NCBI RefSeq assembly: GCF_030540765.1
Contig: NZ_JAUOEL010000011.1
Location: 1 to 64,000 of the forward strand
Source: Flavivirga jejuensis
Lineage (GTDB): Bacteria > Bacteroidota > Bacteroidia > Flavobacteriales > Flavobacteriaceae
Reading direction: 5' to 3'
DNA length: 64,000 nucleotides
Made by a program: the position numbers and the translations under genes. Shown piece by piece: positions 1 to 8,442 of this stretch. The notes beneath the pieces were generated by a model. The model worked only from the letters and a program-made list of their open reading frames with translations, did not search any database and was not told the origin of the DNA. Numbering within the stretch: the first letter of the stretch is position 1; every line of letters starts with the position of its first letter.

Positions 1-90
1 AAAGGGTCGTGGAAGATTACCACGTTGATAGGCTATAGGTGTAAAGGCAGTAATGTCATAGCCGAGTAGTACTAATAACCCATAGGCTTA
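1..90 (+). rRNA. 23S ribosomal RNA, 3' end (partial)
   Basis: The first ~90 bases match the 3' terminal domain of bacterial 23S rRNA, including the GCCGAGTAGTACTAATAACCC segment just before the mature 3' end. The rest of the gene lies left of the window. The exact 3' end is estimated. It is followed by a 5S gene on the same strand, so this is the tail of an rRNA operon; the spacer of about 220 bases contains no tRNA that I can see. Confidence 0.9.
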
Positions 91-313
91 TTGTATAATC
101 CCCCTCTAACTCTCTGTCAAAAGGGAGGACAGTTACTCTTTAAGAGTAATGAGGGGAGCACGCTTTTTTATAAAGTTCAATAGATAATATATTACAATAC
201 TTTTTTTATGTAGCTCACCTATATGGTGTTTTTTCAATATGTTAAGATATTTGTTCATCAAAGGATGAACGCTGTATGCTAGAGATATAAAAATCGATAG
301 CGAACAGCTATAA

Positions 314-421
314 CTTAAGGTGGTTATAGCGATGGGGCTCACCTCTTACCATTCCGAACAGAGAAGTTAAGCCCATTAGCGCCGATGGTACTACATTTGT
401 GGGAGAGTAGGTCGTTGCCTT
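314..421 (+). rRNA. rrf: 5S ribosomal RNA
   Basis: About 108 bases with the typical 5S layout: GGTGGTTATAGCGATGGGGC at the 5' side, the loop sequence CCATTCCGAACAGAGAAGTTAAGCCC split over positions 350-374, the GGGAGAGTAGGTCGTTGCC arm, and a closing helix between the two ends. It lies 3' of the 23S gene in the same orientation. Ends are accurate to a few bases. Confidence 0.95.
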
Positions 422-426
422 TTTTG

Positions 427-466
427 AAGAGTCTAATTACATGATGTAGTTAGACTCTTTTTTTGT
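427..466 (+). terminator. rRNA operon terminator
   Basis: AAGAGTCTAA (427-436) pairs perfectly with TTAGACTCTT (450-459), with further TTAC/GTAG pairing inside, and a run of seven T follows. It sits just after the 5S gene and is a canonical intrinsic terminator for the rRNA operon. Confidence 0.9.
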
Positions 467-470
467 TTTA

Positions 471-495
471 TCATTCCTGAAAAAGTAGGAATCTA
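471..495. repeat. short dispersed palindrome (TCATTCCTG..AGGAATCT type)
   Basis: TCATTCCTGAAAAAGTAGGA followed by ATCTA forms a small hairpin (TTCCT/AGGAA). Versions of the same palindrome occur at 46748, 48215, 50870 and 57161-57288 in this window, always between genes. The family is typical of flavobacterial intergenic spacers; its function is unknown. Confidence 0.5.
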
Positions 496-627
496 CATTT
501 TATGCTAAGATTATCTTTATTACGAAAGAACTACATTAACATACACAATCGAAGTGAAATCATGTTTTTTAGAAATGTTTTTTTAAAGATTGAAATTCGG
601 CAAGATTTATGTAGTTGAAACATTATT

Positions 628-1104
628 ATGAAACATATAATAATACTTTTATTTTTTGTTTTAACTCATAGCTCAACATTTTCTCAAAGTAAGGACTCAT
701 TGCATCTTCTAATCCATAATAAATGGACTCCTTATTTGCAACAAAGATGGCTTGATAAAGATACGTTTTACCTTAAATCAATGCTAAGTATAAAATCTGA
801 TTTTGTAAAGTCTTTAAAAGAATATGACATTGTGCTACCTAATGAAGATGTTGATATTTTGTTAGATGATGAAAAATATAGAAACCTTATAAGTTTTGAT
901 TCTAATTTTAATGTTAGACATGATATATATTCACGTTGTCTTGTAGGCGAAACCATTTATCATATATTTAATTTTAACTATTACAAAGGGAAAATTCTAA
1001 TATGCTATAGCAAGGCACCTTGGAAAGAAGAAAAGAAGAATTTTACTAAATATTATTCCATTTTACGTTGGGATAATGATTACCTGATGTTTAAGAAAGA
1101 ATAA
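628..1104 (+). CDS. secreted protein of unknown function
   Basis: A 158-residue protein with a clear Sec signal peptide: positively charged start MKH, hydrophobic IIILLFFVLTH, and a probable cut after S-T-F-S-Q near residue 20. The mature part is hydrophilic, rich in Lys, Asp and Tyr, and carries no motif that I recognise. It stands alone between the rRNA operon and the helicase gene, with more than 150 bases on either side. Base composition resembles its neighbours. The product is probably periplasmic or surface-located; no function can be assigned. Confidence 0.7.
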   Translation: MKHIIILLFFVLTHSSTFSQSKDSLHLLIHNKWTPYLQQRWLDKDTFYLKSMLSIKSDFVKSLKEYDIVLPNEDVDILLDDEKYRNLISFDSNFNVRHDIYSRCLVGETIYHIFNFNYYKGKILICYSKAPWKEEKKNFTKYYSILRWDNDYLMFKKE

Positions 1105-1312
1105 TAATTATGACTAATTCTTGATTTTGGTAATATAAGACAGGTTACTATGCTTTGATAGTATAAGCTAACTTGTTCTTTTTTATAATATTTAAAAAAT
1201 ATAGTGAATAACATATTTTTACCTTTTTTAAAACCTACTCAAATATTTAAATATTTTAACGTGAAACCCGTAGTTGGTTTCTTATCTTTAGATCGTTTTT
1301 ATAATAAGCACA

Positions 1313-3754
1313 ATGATAGATAATAAAGAGCTGAATTTAGCTTGGGATTTTGTTAATAATACAGATAGAAATATCTTTTTAACAGGTAAAGCAGGTACAG
1401 GTAAGACTACTTTTTTACATAAACTAAAGATGAAATCTTTAAAACGTATGGTCGTGGTGGCTCCTACTGGCGTAGCAGCTATTAATGCGAAAGGCATGAC
1501 GATACATTCGTTTTTTCAGATGCCTTTTGGTCCGCTTTTACCAGATACAGACTCGAATAATGCTGCTGGTTTTAACCGTAAATTTAGTAAGACCAAAATA
1601 AACATTATTAAGTCTCTGGATTTATTAGTGATTGATGAAATAAGTATGGTTCGTGCCGATTTATTGGATGGTATTGATAGAGTTTTAAGACGCTTCAAAA
1701 ATAGAAATAAAGTATTTGGAGGCGTTCAATTATTAATGATAGGAGATTTACAACAATTATCCCCAATTATAAAAGAAGATGAATGGGAATTACTCAAACC
1801 TTTTTATAAAAACGGGTTCTTTTTTAGTAGTCGTGCGTATATGGAATCTGAGGCGATTACGATTGAATTGAGCCATATTTACAGGCAAGATAATCCGAAG
1901 TTTATTGAAATTCTGAATGAAATACGAACAGATACATTAACTCAGGCTTCGGCAGACGAATTAAACAAACGTTACCAACCCAATTTTGTGCCAGATGAAA
2001 AAGAAGGTTATATTTCCTTAACAACACATAATAATAAGGCAGAACAGACTAATAATAGAGAACTAGATAAGCTAAAGACCAAAACTCATACTTATAGAGC
2101 TAGTGTTGAAGGTAAGTTCCCAGAATATGCTTATCCTAATAAAGAGTCTTTAATTTTAAAAGTTGGGGCGCAGGTCATGTTTATTAAAAATGATAGTTCT
2201 GCCGAAAAACGTTATTTTAATGGTAAAATTGGTAAGGTGATATTATTATCTAAGGACGAAGTGATCGTGCATTGTCCAGAAGATGATTTTAATATTGTAA
2301 CTACACCAGAAATTTGGGAGAACATTAATTATAGTGTAGACGCAGAAACTAAAGCTATTACCGAAAATAAAATTGGATCCTATACACAAATGCCTTTGCG
2401 ATTAGCATGGTCTATAACCATACATAAAAGTCAGGGTTTAACTTTTGAAAAAGCGATTATTGATGCTCAAGGTGCTTTTGCTCACGGACAAACCTATGTG
2501 GCGTTAAGCAGATGTAAATCTTTAGAAGGTTTGGTGCTAAATAGTAAAATAAATTCTAGCCATATTATTAGTGACAGTAATGTGCGGTCTTTTAATAAAA
2601 AGGCAGAAGAAAATCAACCAGATGAATATATTTTAAAAGCATCAAAGACGGAATTTCAGTTAAATTTAATAACGGAGTTATTCGATTTTTACAAATTTTT
2701 ATATCCTATAGGACGTGTACTTGACATTTACTATAAGAATAAAACCAGTATAGAAGGACAGGTTGAAACGCCTTTAAATACTATGAAAAATGGTGTTACA
2801 GAGTTACTAAAAGTGGCAAATGCATTTAAAGCGCAGCTTACAACTTTATCTGAAGAAGCAGAATCACCCGAATCTAGTGAAGCGCTTCAGGAACGCTTTA
2901 CGAAAGCGATTAGTTATTTTGACGCCCAGACAAAATTAAATATAAGCACACCTTTTAAATCTTTTGGTTTTACTACAGATAACAAGACGATTGAAAAGGA
3001 TCTTCTTAAACAGTTTGACACTTTAGAAGAATTGTTAACAGCTAAACTATTGTGTTTTGAGGGGTTGGTAACAGGTTTTAATGTGAATACTTTTTTAGAA
3101 TTACGTGCTAAATCTGTTTTTCTAGCTAAAGAAAAGCCTAAAAAACCTAGAAAAACGGTTGTTGATGGAACAACAAATCTTGAGTTATTTGAATTGTTAC
3201 GTGAATTACGAAATAGTATAGCCAATCGAGAAGATTTAGTGCATTTTCAAGTATTTACACAAAAAGCTTTGTATGACATGTGTGAAACTTTGCCAACTAA
3301 TAAACGAGAACTGAAAGAAGTAAATGGTATGGGTAAAGTACGTGTTGAGAAGTATGGAACTGCTATTTTAGAAGTGATTAGAGGGTATTGTGAAGCGCAC
3401 GATATCAAAATGTCTGATGCTAAGGAGATAGAACTTTTTGAGGCTCCTAAACCAAAGAGAAAGAAAGGAGATACCAAAAAAATATCTTTAGACTTATTTA
3501 AAGCAGGAAAATCTGTAGATGTAATCGCTTTAGAGCGAGATTTGAATGTGAATACCATTATAGGACATTTGGCAGACTTTATACCTTCAGGAGATGTGAA
3601 AATCACAGATTTAATCTCAGAAACTCACTATGAGGAGCTAAAAGTCATTATTCCCAAAAGAAAATTTGAAAATCTTTCAGATCTAAAGCATCAAGTAGAT
3701 GCTAAATATACTTATGGAGAATTGCGTTTGGTACTTGATGATTTGTCTAAGTAA
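1313..3754 (+). CDS. PIF1-like helicase with HRDC and helix-turn-helix tail
   Basis: An 813-residue SF1 helicase. Residues 25-33 (GKAGTGKTT) are the Walker A loop; VIDEIS near residue 106 is Walker B; GDLQQLSP near 145 is motif III; TIHKSQGLTFEKAIID near 366 and YVALSRCKSLEGLVL are the C-terminal motifs V/VI of the PIF1/RecD group. An HRDC-type domain follows at about 620-690 (LFELLRELRNSIA, then the hairpin-like NGMGKVRVEKYG), and the last ~100 residues look like the HTH_40 helix-turn-helix often fused to RecQ. Such proteins act on DNA forks or secondary structure; this combination is common in Bacteroidetes. The ATG at 1313 gives MIDNKELNLAW, the normal start. The gene appears monocistronic. 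Confidence 0.9.
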   Translation: MIDNKELNLAWDFVNNTDRNIFLTGKAGTGKTTFLHKLKMKSLKRMVVVAPTGVAAINAKGMTIHSFFQMPFGPLLPDTDSNNAAGFNRKFSKTKINIIKSLDLLVIDEISMVRADLLDGIDRVLRRFKNRNKVFGGVQLLMIGDLQQLSPIIKEDEWELLKPFYKNGFFFSSRAYMESEAITIELSHIYRQDNPKFIEILNEIRTDTLTQASADELNKRYQPNFVPDEKEGYISLTTHNNKAEQTNNRELDKLKTKTHTYRASVEGKFPEYAYPNKESLILKVGAQVMFIKNDSSAEKRYFNGKIGKVILLSKDEVIVHCPEDDFNIVTTPEIWENINYSVDAETKAITENKIGSYTQMPLRLAWSITIHKSQGLTFEKAIIDAQGAFAHGQTYVALSRCKSLEGLVLNSKINSSHIISDSNVRSFNKKAEENQPDEYILKASKTEFQLNLITELFDFYKFLYPIGRVLDIYYKNKTSIEGQVETPLNTMKNGVTELLKVANAFKAQLTTLSEEAESPESSEALQERFTKAISYFDAQTKLNISTPFKSFGFTTDNKTIEKDLLKQFDTLEELLTAKLLCFEGLVTGFNVNTFLELRAKSVFLAKEKPKKPRKTVVDGTTNLELFELLRELRNSIANREDLVHFQVFTQKALYDMCETLPTNKRELKEVNGMGKVRVEKYGTAILEVIRGYCEAHDIKMSDAKEIELFEAPKPKRKKGDTKKISLDLFKAGKSVDVIALERDLNVNTIIGHLADFIPSGDVKITDLISETHYEELKVIIPKRKFENLSDLKHQVDAKYTYGELRLVLDDLSK

Positions 3755-3777
3755 AAAGAAATTTAGGAAGTCAAATA

Positions 3778-4449
3778 TTAAAATAAATCTTTTTTTACAA
3801 CTTCAAAATAACTATCACTTACTGGAATTTTTATATCTGTAATCAATAAATTCCTTCCTTTCAAGGCAGAAACCTTTTTCTTGTTTACAATAAAGGAACG
3901 ATGCACTTTCATGAAAATTGAAGATGGCAATTTTTGTACAAGTGACTTCAGTGTTTGGTGGCTCATTATTTTTCTATCAGAAGTGTGAAAAATCACGTAT
4001 TCACTATCACTTTCAATATAAAGAATTTGATCATATTTAAGTTTGTGTAAATCATACCCAGACCTAACTGTTATATTATCATTAAATTCAACCTCTTCTT
4101 TTTTAAACTTGTTGACAGCCTTTAGAAACCGTTCAAAAGTAATAGGTTTTAATAAATAATCAAGAGCATTCAGTTCAAAACCTTCTAAAGCATATTCAGA
4201 ATAGGCAGTTGTAAAGACTACTTTTGTAGAAGAATCAACCATTTTCGCAAAATCAATACCTCTTAATTCAGGCATTTGAATGTCCAGAAAGACGATGTCA
4301 ATATCAGCATTTTTTGTAATTAGCATGGCATCAATAGGATTTTCAAAGGAATCGACTAACTCCAAAAAATCAACTTTATCAATGTAAGATTTTAGCAAAG
4401 CTCTTGCCAATTCTTCATCATCGACTACTATACATTTAATCTTATTCAT
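3778..4449 (-). CDS. LytTR-family response regulator
   Basis: A 223-residue two-domain regulator. The receiver domain (about 1-120) has the acidic pair D10/D11, the phosphoacceptor D56 in FLDIQMPE, and the TTAYSEYALEGF and LLKPI segments with the conserved Thr and Lys. The C-terminal half (about 125-223) is a LytTR DNA-binding domain, recognisable from YIESDSEYVIFHT, LKSLVQKLP and FMKVHRSFIVN. Its start overlaps the stop of the upstream sensor kinase by four bases (ATGA), so the two are translationally coupled and form a LytS/LytR-like two-component system. The target genes cannot be read from the sequence. Confidence 0.93.
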   Translation of the reverse strand: MNKIKCIVVDDEELARALLKSYIDKVDFLELVDSFENPIDAMLITKNADIDIVFLDIQMPELRGIDFAKMVDSSTKVVFTTAYSEYALEGFELNALDYLLKPITFERFLKAVNKFKKEEVEFNDNITVRSGYDLHKLKYDQILYIESDSEYVIFHTSDRKIMSHQTLKSLVQKLPSSIFMKVHRSFIVNKKKVSALKGRNLLITDIKIPVSDSYFEVVKKDLF

Positions 4450-5471
4450 GTTAATTTTAAATGGAGTTTAACTATAAAAATTTTGTTGCTTTCGCTTATT
4501 TCTAACATATGTTTTTCTGGATATATGATAGCCAATCTTTTCTTTACATTTTCTAATCCTATACCTCCAACGTCATCCTTAATAAAAGATTTTTGAGGGA
4601 TGCTGTTTTCAACTTTAAAATCGATGTTTTTGTCGTCCGCATTTATTTCAATATTAATGAATGAATTCTTTTTATCATCAATATTACTGTGCTTTAAGGC
4701 ATTTTCAATAAAAGGGATTAGTAACATTGGTGCGATAGGAATTGAGTTATTTGATATTTTTAACTCGATAGAAATAGGGTAGTCCTTACTACTTTTTAAA
4801 GCGAATAGTTTTAGATAATTCTCAATGTATTTAACCTCTTTTTTTATTGGAACAGTTTCCTGCTCGCACTCATATAGCACATAACGAAGCATATCAGATA
4901 AATGGATGATGCTTTTTTGTGTTTTATTGGAATCCATCCCAGCCAACGTATAGATATTGTTTAGTGAATTAAATAGAAAGTGAGGACTTATCTGTGACTT
5001 AAGCAACTTAAGTTCATTTAATAGATTAACATTTTTAGCTTTTATAGTTTCTTCCTCTTTTTTCCTTAAATGAATAAATACTTCAATACTTAAAGCTAAA
5101 ATATAAGTAATGGTTAAAATTAATAAATAAAATAAAAAATGAGATGGTGGCCTTCTTGATTCTGGAGGAAGAGAACTAAAATCATTAATGGGCTGATGTG
5201 GCTCTATTGGCATTGCAAAAAGCTCTGTAAGGATATATGTTGTTACAATAATTGCAATAACAGAAACAACAGTAAAAAGAACATATTTCTTTTTAAAAAA
5301 CAGCTTTGAAGCCATAAAAAAAATAAGTCCACTAATAAGACATAATTGAGAAACAAAAACTACTAAATTTTCCTTAAGTATATCTGAATTTGCACCTTGG
5401 TTTAGCCAGATAATAAGACCAAAGGCTAACCATAAAATAACCTGAATAATAAGTCTAATAAATTTATTCAT
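4446..5471 (-). CDS. LytS/YehU-type sensor histidine kinase
   Basis: I choose the start at 5471 (MNKFIRLIIQV, 341 residues), 17 codons inside the longest frame, because the product then begins directly with a membrane helix. Four hydrophobic segments (FIRLIIQVILWLAFGLIIW, the region after ENLVVFVSQL, YVLFTVVSVIAIIVTTYIL, FYLLILTITYILALSIEVF) are followed by a short coiled stretch, the His-kinase motif QISPHFLFNSLNNIYTLAG with the phospho-accepting His, and an HATPase domain with IPFIENALKH and GGIGLENVKKRL. It lacks a recognisable periplasmic sensor domain, so signals are likely sensed in or near the membrane. It is coupled to the LytTR regulator downstream. Confidence 0.92.
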   Translation of the reverse strand: MNKFIRLIIQVILWLAFGLIIWLNQGANSDILKENLVVFVSQLCLISGLIFFMASKLFFKKKYVLFTVVSVIAIIVTTYILTELFAMPIEPHQPINDFSSLPPESRRPPSHFLFYLLILTITYILALSIEVFIHLRKKEEETIKAKNVNLLNELKLLKSQISPHFLFNSLNNIYTLAGMDSNKTQKSIIHLSDMLRYVLYECEQETVPIKKEVKYIENYLKLFALKSSKDYPISIELKISNNSIPIAPMLLIPFIENALKHSNIDDKKNSFINIEINADDKNIDFKVENSIPQKSFIKDDVGGIGLENVKKRLAIIYPEKHMLEISESNKIFIVKLHLKLT

Positions 5472-5603
5472 GATACAAAGAAACGGAAAAATAAATCTAT
5501 CCGTTTTAAAAAAACACCTCAAATAGTACCCAGAATTATCTGTTTACAGAATCAAAACAACCATTAGCAGAAAAGTTATTGACATTGGCTGAATACTCCT
5601 TTT

Positions 5604-6120
5604 TTGAATTTTACTTCTTCAGAAATTTGTAGTCAAAGAAATAAGAAAACCATAGAAAATGCAATAAAAAATATAAACGGTTGTATAGGCTGTGAAGAAT
5701 GTATTAAGAGCTGCCCAACAGATGTTATCAGGTTAAACCCAGATTCCAAATTTCATTATTTATATCAAAAAAGAAAACTTAATGAAAGCAGCTTTGGCTT
5801 GTGTAGAAGAATTAAGAGAACATCATGTGCCTATGTTAAGAGCAGCTAATCTGCATGAACTTCGTTTAGTTCATGAAACTAATAATATGGTTATTACTGC
5901 CGAAATGAAATTAAGAGCATCATTAATGCGAAAAGAAAGTAGATGCAGTCATTACAGATTGGATTATCCTGAGATGGATAATAAAAACTGGCAGGTTTGG
6001 ATTAATATTTTTAAAGGAGAAAATGGGGAGACGCAGCTCGAAAAACAAGCATTTAACACCTGGGTAACAGCTCAAACAAAAAACGAAATAGAATATAACA
6101 ATAAGTTTACAGAAAACTAA
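5604..6120 (+). pseudogene. fused remnant of a 4Fe-4S ferredoxin and a flavoprotein subunit
   Basis: The first part (5604 to about 5750) encodes a single ferredoxin cluster, CIGCEECIKSCPTDVIRLN. Without an intergenic gap, but in another frame, the sequence continues from about 5776 into the C-terminal tail of an AprA/FrdA/NadB-like FAD flavoprotein: the region with LHELRLVHE, then the hallmark MRKESRCSHYRLDYPEMD, then NW. In intact loci a small ferredoxin gene lies next to a full flavoprotein gene of several hundred residues; here the FAD-binding part is missing. This is best explained by an internal deletion that joined the two genes, leaving a non-functional scar. The alternative of two tiny functional genes is unlikely because the flavoprotein tail lacks any cofactor site. 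Confidence 0.75.
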
Positions 6121-6390
6121 GCGTCATTCATAGAAAGCAGCATTTTGCTATTGAATTTTTATTGACATTTGAAGTACCCATAACAAAAAAAAATAGAATT
6201 ATGAAACAAAACACATTAAAATAGTAAATAAACACAAAGAAGTATAGGTGGCAACCAAGTGTAAAAAACTATTGACTGATATGGCTGCTACATTACTGAA
6301 AGAGAATTGGAAAAACATCAAAATAAGAAAGATAAGTAGGGGTAAGATCAAGATGCTTCCAATAAGAAATTAACATATAAAAAAATACAA
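6121..6390. other. gene-free spacer
   Basis: About 270 bases between the flavoprotein scar and the DUF1566 lipoprotein gene. Short frames such as the one starting ATGAAACAAAACACATTA near 6200 stop at once. I see no conserved element; it may be further debris of the deleted locus. Confidence 0.4.
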
Positions 6391-7683
6391 ATGACACAAA
6401 TAATCAAATTTAAAAAATTTACGACAATTCTTTTTGCATCATTTTTCATACTAGTAACTTTTACGGCATGTAGTGATGATGACACAGGTATCACTGAAAA
6501 TGATGATACAGAGGAGAATTTACCTGATATTTCTGGGTTTCCTATTGTTGGAACTAACCAAACAAAATTCTTTAATAATACCACAGAAACGACAACTCAA
6601 TCTGTAGGTGATGACTTTTATGGTCAGAATGCAAATTATCCTGGTACAACGCCAAGTTACGAAGATAACGGTGACGAAACAGTAACAGATATGGTTACTG
6701 GGTTAATGTGGCAACAATCTTTCGACCACAATGGTGATGGTAGTATTGATGTTGATGATAAGTTATCATATACCGATGTACTAGCCGTTGTAGACACTAC
6801 TACAACAGGAGGTTATACCGATTGGCGTGTACCTACAATTAAAGAGATGTATTCTCTTATGATGTTTAGCGGTCGTGATATAAGTTCTGTGGAAGGAGAC
6901 AATACGACAGGTTTAATTCCTTTTATCAATACTGATTACTTCGATTTTGATTATGGTGATACAAGTGCTATGGAACGCTTAATTGATGTGCAATGTGCTA
7001 CTACCGCTGTTTATGTAAGTGATGAAGTTGATGAAACTGTTTTTGGAGTTAATCTGGCTGATGGGCGTATAAAAGGCTATGGAACTGGTTTTAATAATGG
7101 AGATAAATTGTATAATTACTTACTGGTTCGCGGACGTGAAACATATGGTATAAACGAATATACAGATAATGGTGATGGTACCATTACTGATGCTGCAACG
7201 GGTTTAATGTGGATGCAAGATGATAGTAATACTAGTATGGTTTGGCAAGATGCCATAACGTATGCCGAGAACTTTGAATATGCAGGATTTACAGACTGGC
7301 GTTTACCTGATGCAAAAGAATTACAGGGTATTGTTGATTATACTAAATCTCCAGCAACAACGAACTCTGCTACTATTGATGATGTATTTAATAGTACAGT
7401 AATAGAGAATGAAGCTGGTGAAGATGATTATCCTTGGTATTGGAGTAGTACAACCCACGAAGCTGAGTCTGATGGTATGGAAGGTGGATGGGGAGTATAT
7501 CTAGCTTTTGGACGTTGCATGGGGAATATGGGAACAGATACTTGGAGTGATGTTCATGGTGCTGGCGCTCAACGTAGCGATCCGAAAGGTGGAGATCCAA
7601 GTGAATTTGAAAACGGTCACGGTCCACAAGGTGATGCTATTAGAATTTATAATTATGCCAGATTGGTTAGAGATGTAAATTAA
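6391..7683 (+). CDS. lipoprotein with two DUF1566 (Lcl C-terminal) domains
   Basis: A 430-residue protein. The N-terminus has a lipoprotein signal (LVTFTAC, lipidated Cys27) followed by an acidic DDD/EN-rich tether. Two homologous domains follow, each opening with the same pattern: DNGDETVTDMVTGLMWQQ at 91-108 and DNGDGTITDAATGLMWMQD about 150 residues later, each followed by YTDWRVPTIKEM or FTDWRLPDAKELQ. These W/G-rich repeats are DUF1566/Lcl_C domains, related to C-type-lectin-like or formylglycine-fold surface domains. The protein is probably surface-exposed on the outer membrane; the ligand is unknown. An intrinsic terminator follows. Confidence 0.85.
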   Translation: MTQIIKFKKFTTILFASFFILVTFTACSDDDTGITENDDTEENLPDISGFPIVGTNQTKFFNNTTETTTQSVGDDFYGQNANYPGTTPSYEDNGDETVTDMVTGLMWQQSFDHNGDGSIDVDDKLSYTDVLAVVDTTTTGGYTDWRVPTIKEMYSLMMFSGRDISSVEGDNTTGLIPFINTDYFDFDYGDTSAMERLIDVQCATTAVYVSDEVDETVFGVNLADGRIKGYGTGFNNGDKLYNYLLVRGRETYGINEYTDNGDGTITDAATGLMWMQDDSNTSMVWQDAITYAENFEYAGFTDWRLPDAKELQGIVDYTKSPATTNSATIDDVFNSTVIENEAGEDDYPWYWSSTTHEAESDGMEGGWGVYLAFGRCMGNMGTDTWSDVHGAGAQRSDPKGGDPSEFENGHGPQGDAIRIYNYARLVRDVN

Positions 7684-7726
7684 TGAAACGAGTAAAAAAC
7701 AAGATATGTTTGATTAATTAGTTTTT

Positions 7727-7763
7727 AAAAGCTTCGTGAGAAATTGCGAAGCTTTTAATTTTT
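7727..7763 (+). terminator. terminator after the DUF1566 gene
   Basis: AAAAGCTTCG (7727-7736) and CGAAGCTTTT (7747-7756) form a perfect 10-bp stem with a 10-base loop, followed by AATTTTT. It lies 44 bases past the stop codon of the lipoprotein gene. Confidence 0.8.
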
Positions 7764-7800
7764 AAATACGTCAAAATTTTAATGATTACAAGTATTAACC

Positions 7801-7924
7801 CGATAGTACGGATTTAAGGTTGTAATCTGTGATTCTTTATAAAACATAGTTCCATTATATGAAACTATTACCTCACTCCATAGTCCAATAGCGCGGATTT
7901 AAAGAATATTTCCGCGCTAGCGGA
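7801..7924. repeat. structured interspersed repeat, copy 1
   Basis: About 125 bases with a CGGATT...(A)ATC(C/T)G hairpin at the left, an ATAG...CTAT-type middle part and a terminal TTCCGCGCTAGCGG palindrome. Sequence is shared with 8173-8304, 36710-36771 and 37551-37658. Its right end lies 7 bases from the stop codon of the small gene at 7932-8045. Confidence 0.7.
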
Positions 7925-7931
7925 TTATCTG

Positions 7932-8045
7932 TCAAAATAAAATCAACAAAATGATAGTTGTAATCAATCCCAATGTTATAATAGTAACAGCTGCGCCTTT
8001 CCAAAACCCGTACCAGAAACCTGTTTTTAATAATTCTTCAATCAT
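7932..8045 (-). CDS. 37-residue single-span membrane peptide
   Basis: Reading the minus strand from ATG at 8045 to TGA at 7932 gives MIEELLKTGFWYGFWKGAAV followed by a hydrophobic helix (TIITLGLITTIILLILF). A short acidic start, an aromatic belt (FWYGFWKG) and a C-terminal hydrophobic span are typical of small inner-membrane peptides. Support for coding comes from the second locus at 8305-8317, where the same first four codons (MIEE) and upstream region are duplicated. It is divergently arranged with the plus-strand peptide whose start is duplicated at 8141 and 8412. Function is unknown; candidates are a type I toxin or a small regulatory membrane peptide. Confidence 0.5.
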   Translation of the reverse strand: MIEELLKTGFWYGFWKGAAVTIITLGLITTIILLILF

Positions 8046-8171
8046 AACTCAAAAATATAGTTAGTTTTTTTAATCTCCTTACGGTTTTCCGTATCCAAAA
8101 AAATAATTAAATAAGTAGATTACTTTTTTTTATAAAACGCATGAAGCATCAAGATTACGTTATATCAGACT
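8033..8171. repeat. duplicated divergent promoter region, copy A
   Basis: This about 139-base segment recurs at 8305-8442 with roughly 80-85% identity. It contains the start of the minus-strand peptide (MIEE), the common upstream region with AAAAAAATAATTAAATAAGT, and the start of the plus-strand peptide (MKHQDYVIS). The offset between the copies is about 271 bases. Confidence 0.8.
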
Positions 8172-8191
8172 CCGATAGCGCGCGGATTTAA
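8141..8191 (+). pseudogene. truncated copy of the MKH(H/Q)DYVIS membrane peptide
   Basis: ATG at 8141 encodes MKHQDYVISD, matching the intact peptide at 8412 for nine residues with one change, then runs into the interspersed repeat (copy 2) and stops after SDSARI. The whole hydrophobic helix is lost. The start region is well preserved, so this is a recently broken paralogue. Confidence 0.6.
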
Positions 8192-8304
8192 GGTTATAAT
8201 CCGTGATCTTTTATCAAACATAGTCCCATTTATGAAGCTATCATCTCATTCTATAAGCTTTCTTTTATTTCTTACGGGCATGGAAAATATTTCCACGTTA
8301 GCGG
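8173..8304. repeat. structured interspersed repeat, copy 2
   Basis: This begins CGATAGCGCGCGGATTTAAG and ends TTTCCACGTTAGCGG. It contains the CGGATT/AATCCG hairpin and the block TTACGGGCATGGAAA also seen at 37627 (TTACGGGCACGGAAA). It sits exactly between the truncated plus-strand peptide and the truncated minus-strand peptide. Confidence 0.75.
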
Positions 8305-8317
8305 ATTCTTCAATCAT
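8246..8317 (-). pseudogene. truncated copy of the MIEE membrane peptide
   Basis: From ATG at 8317 the minus strand reads MIEE like the intact gene at 8045, then enters interspersed repeat copy 2 and stops after 23 residues (ending NKRKLIE). The hydrophobic span is missing. The upstream region is duplicated from copy A. Confidence 0.55.
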
Positions 8318-8442
8318 AAATTAAAAGTAAAACAGGTATTTGTGTTTCCTTACGGTATTCTGTATCTAAAAAAATAATTAAATAAGTAGATTGCTTTTTT
8401 TTACAAAACACATGAAGCATCACGATTACGTTATATCAAATC
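8305..8442. repeat. duplicated divergent promoter region, copy B
   Basis: Second copy of the 8033-8171 segment. It keeps the first codons of both divergent peptides; the right-hand gene is intact here while the left-hand one is cut after four codons. Confidence 0.8.

Noticed and set aside
133-342. 69-codon minus-strand frame between 23S and 5S
   Set aside because: It overlaps the 5S gene and has no protein-like features; a chance frame.
7388-7627. Minus-strand His-rich frame within the DUF1566 gene
   Set aside because: A shadow of the repeated coding sequence on the other strand.
8050-8100. Minus-strand sequence with TACGG-AAAA-CCGTA hairpin and AAAAAACTAA before the 37-residue peptide, resembling a preQ1-I riboswitch tail
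   Set aside because: The conserved C-rich loop of preQ1-I is absent, the hairpin is not kept in copy B, and the downstream gene is not a queuosine gene.
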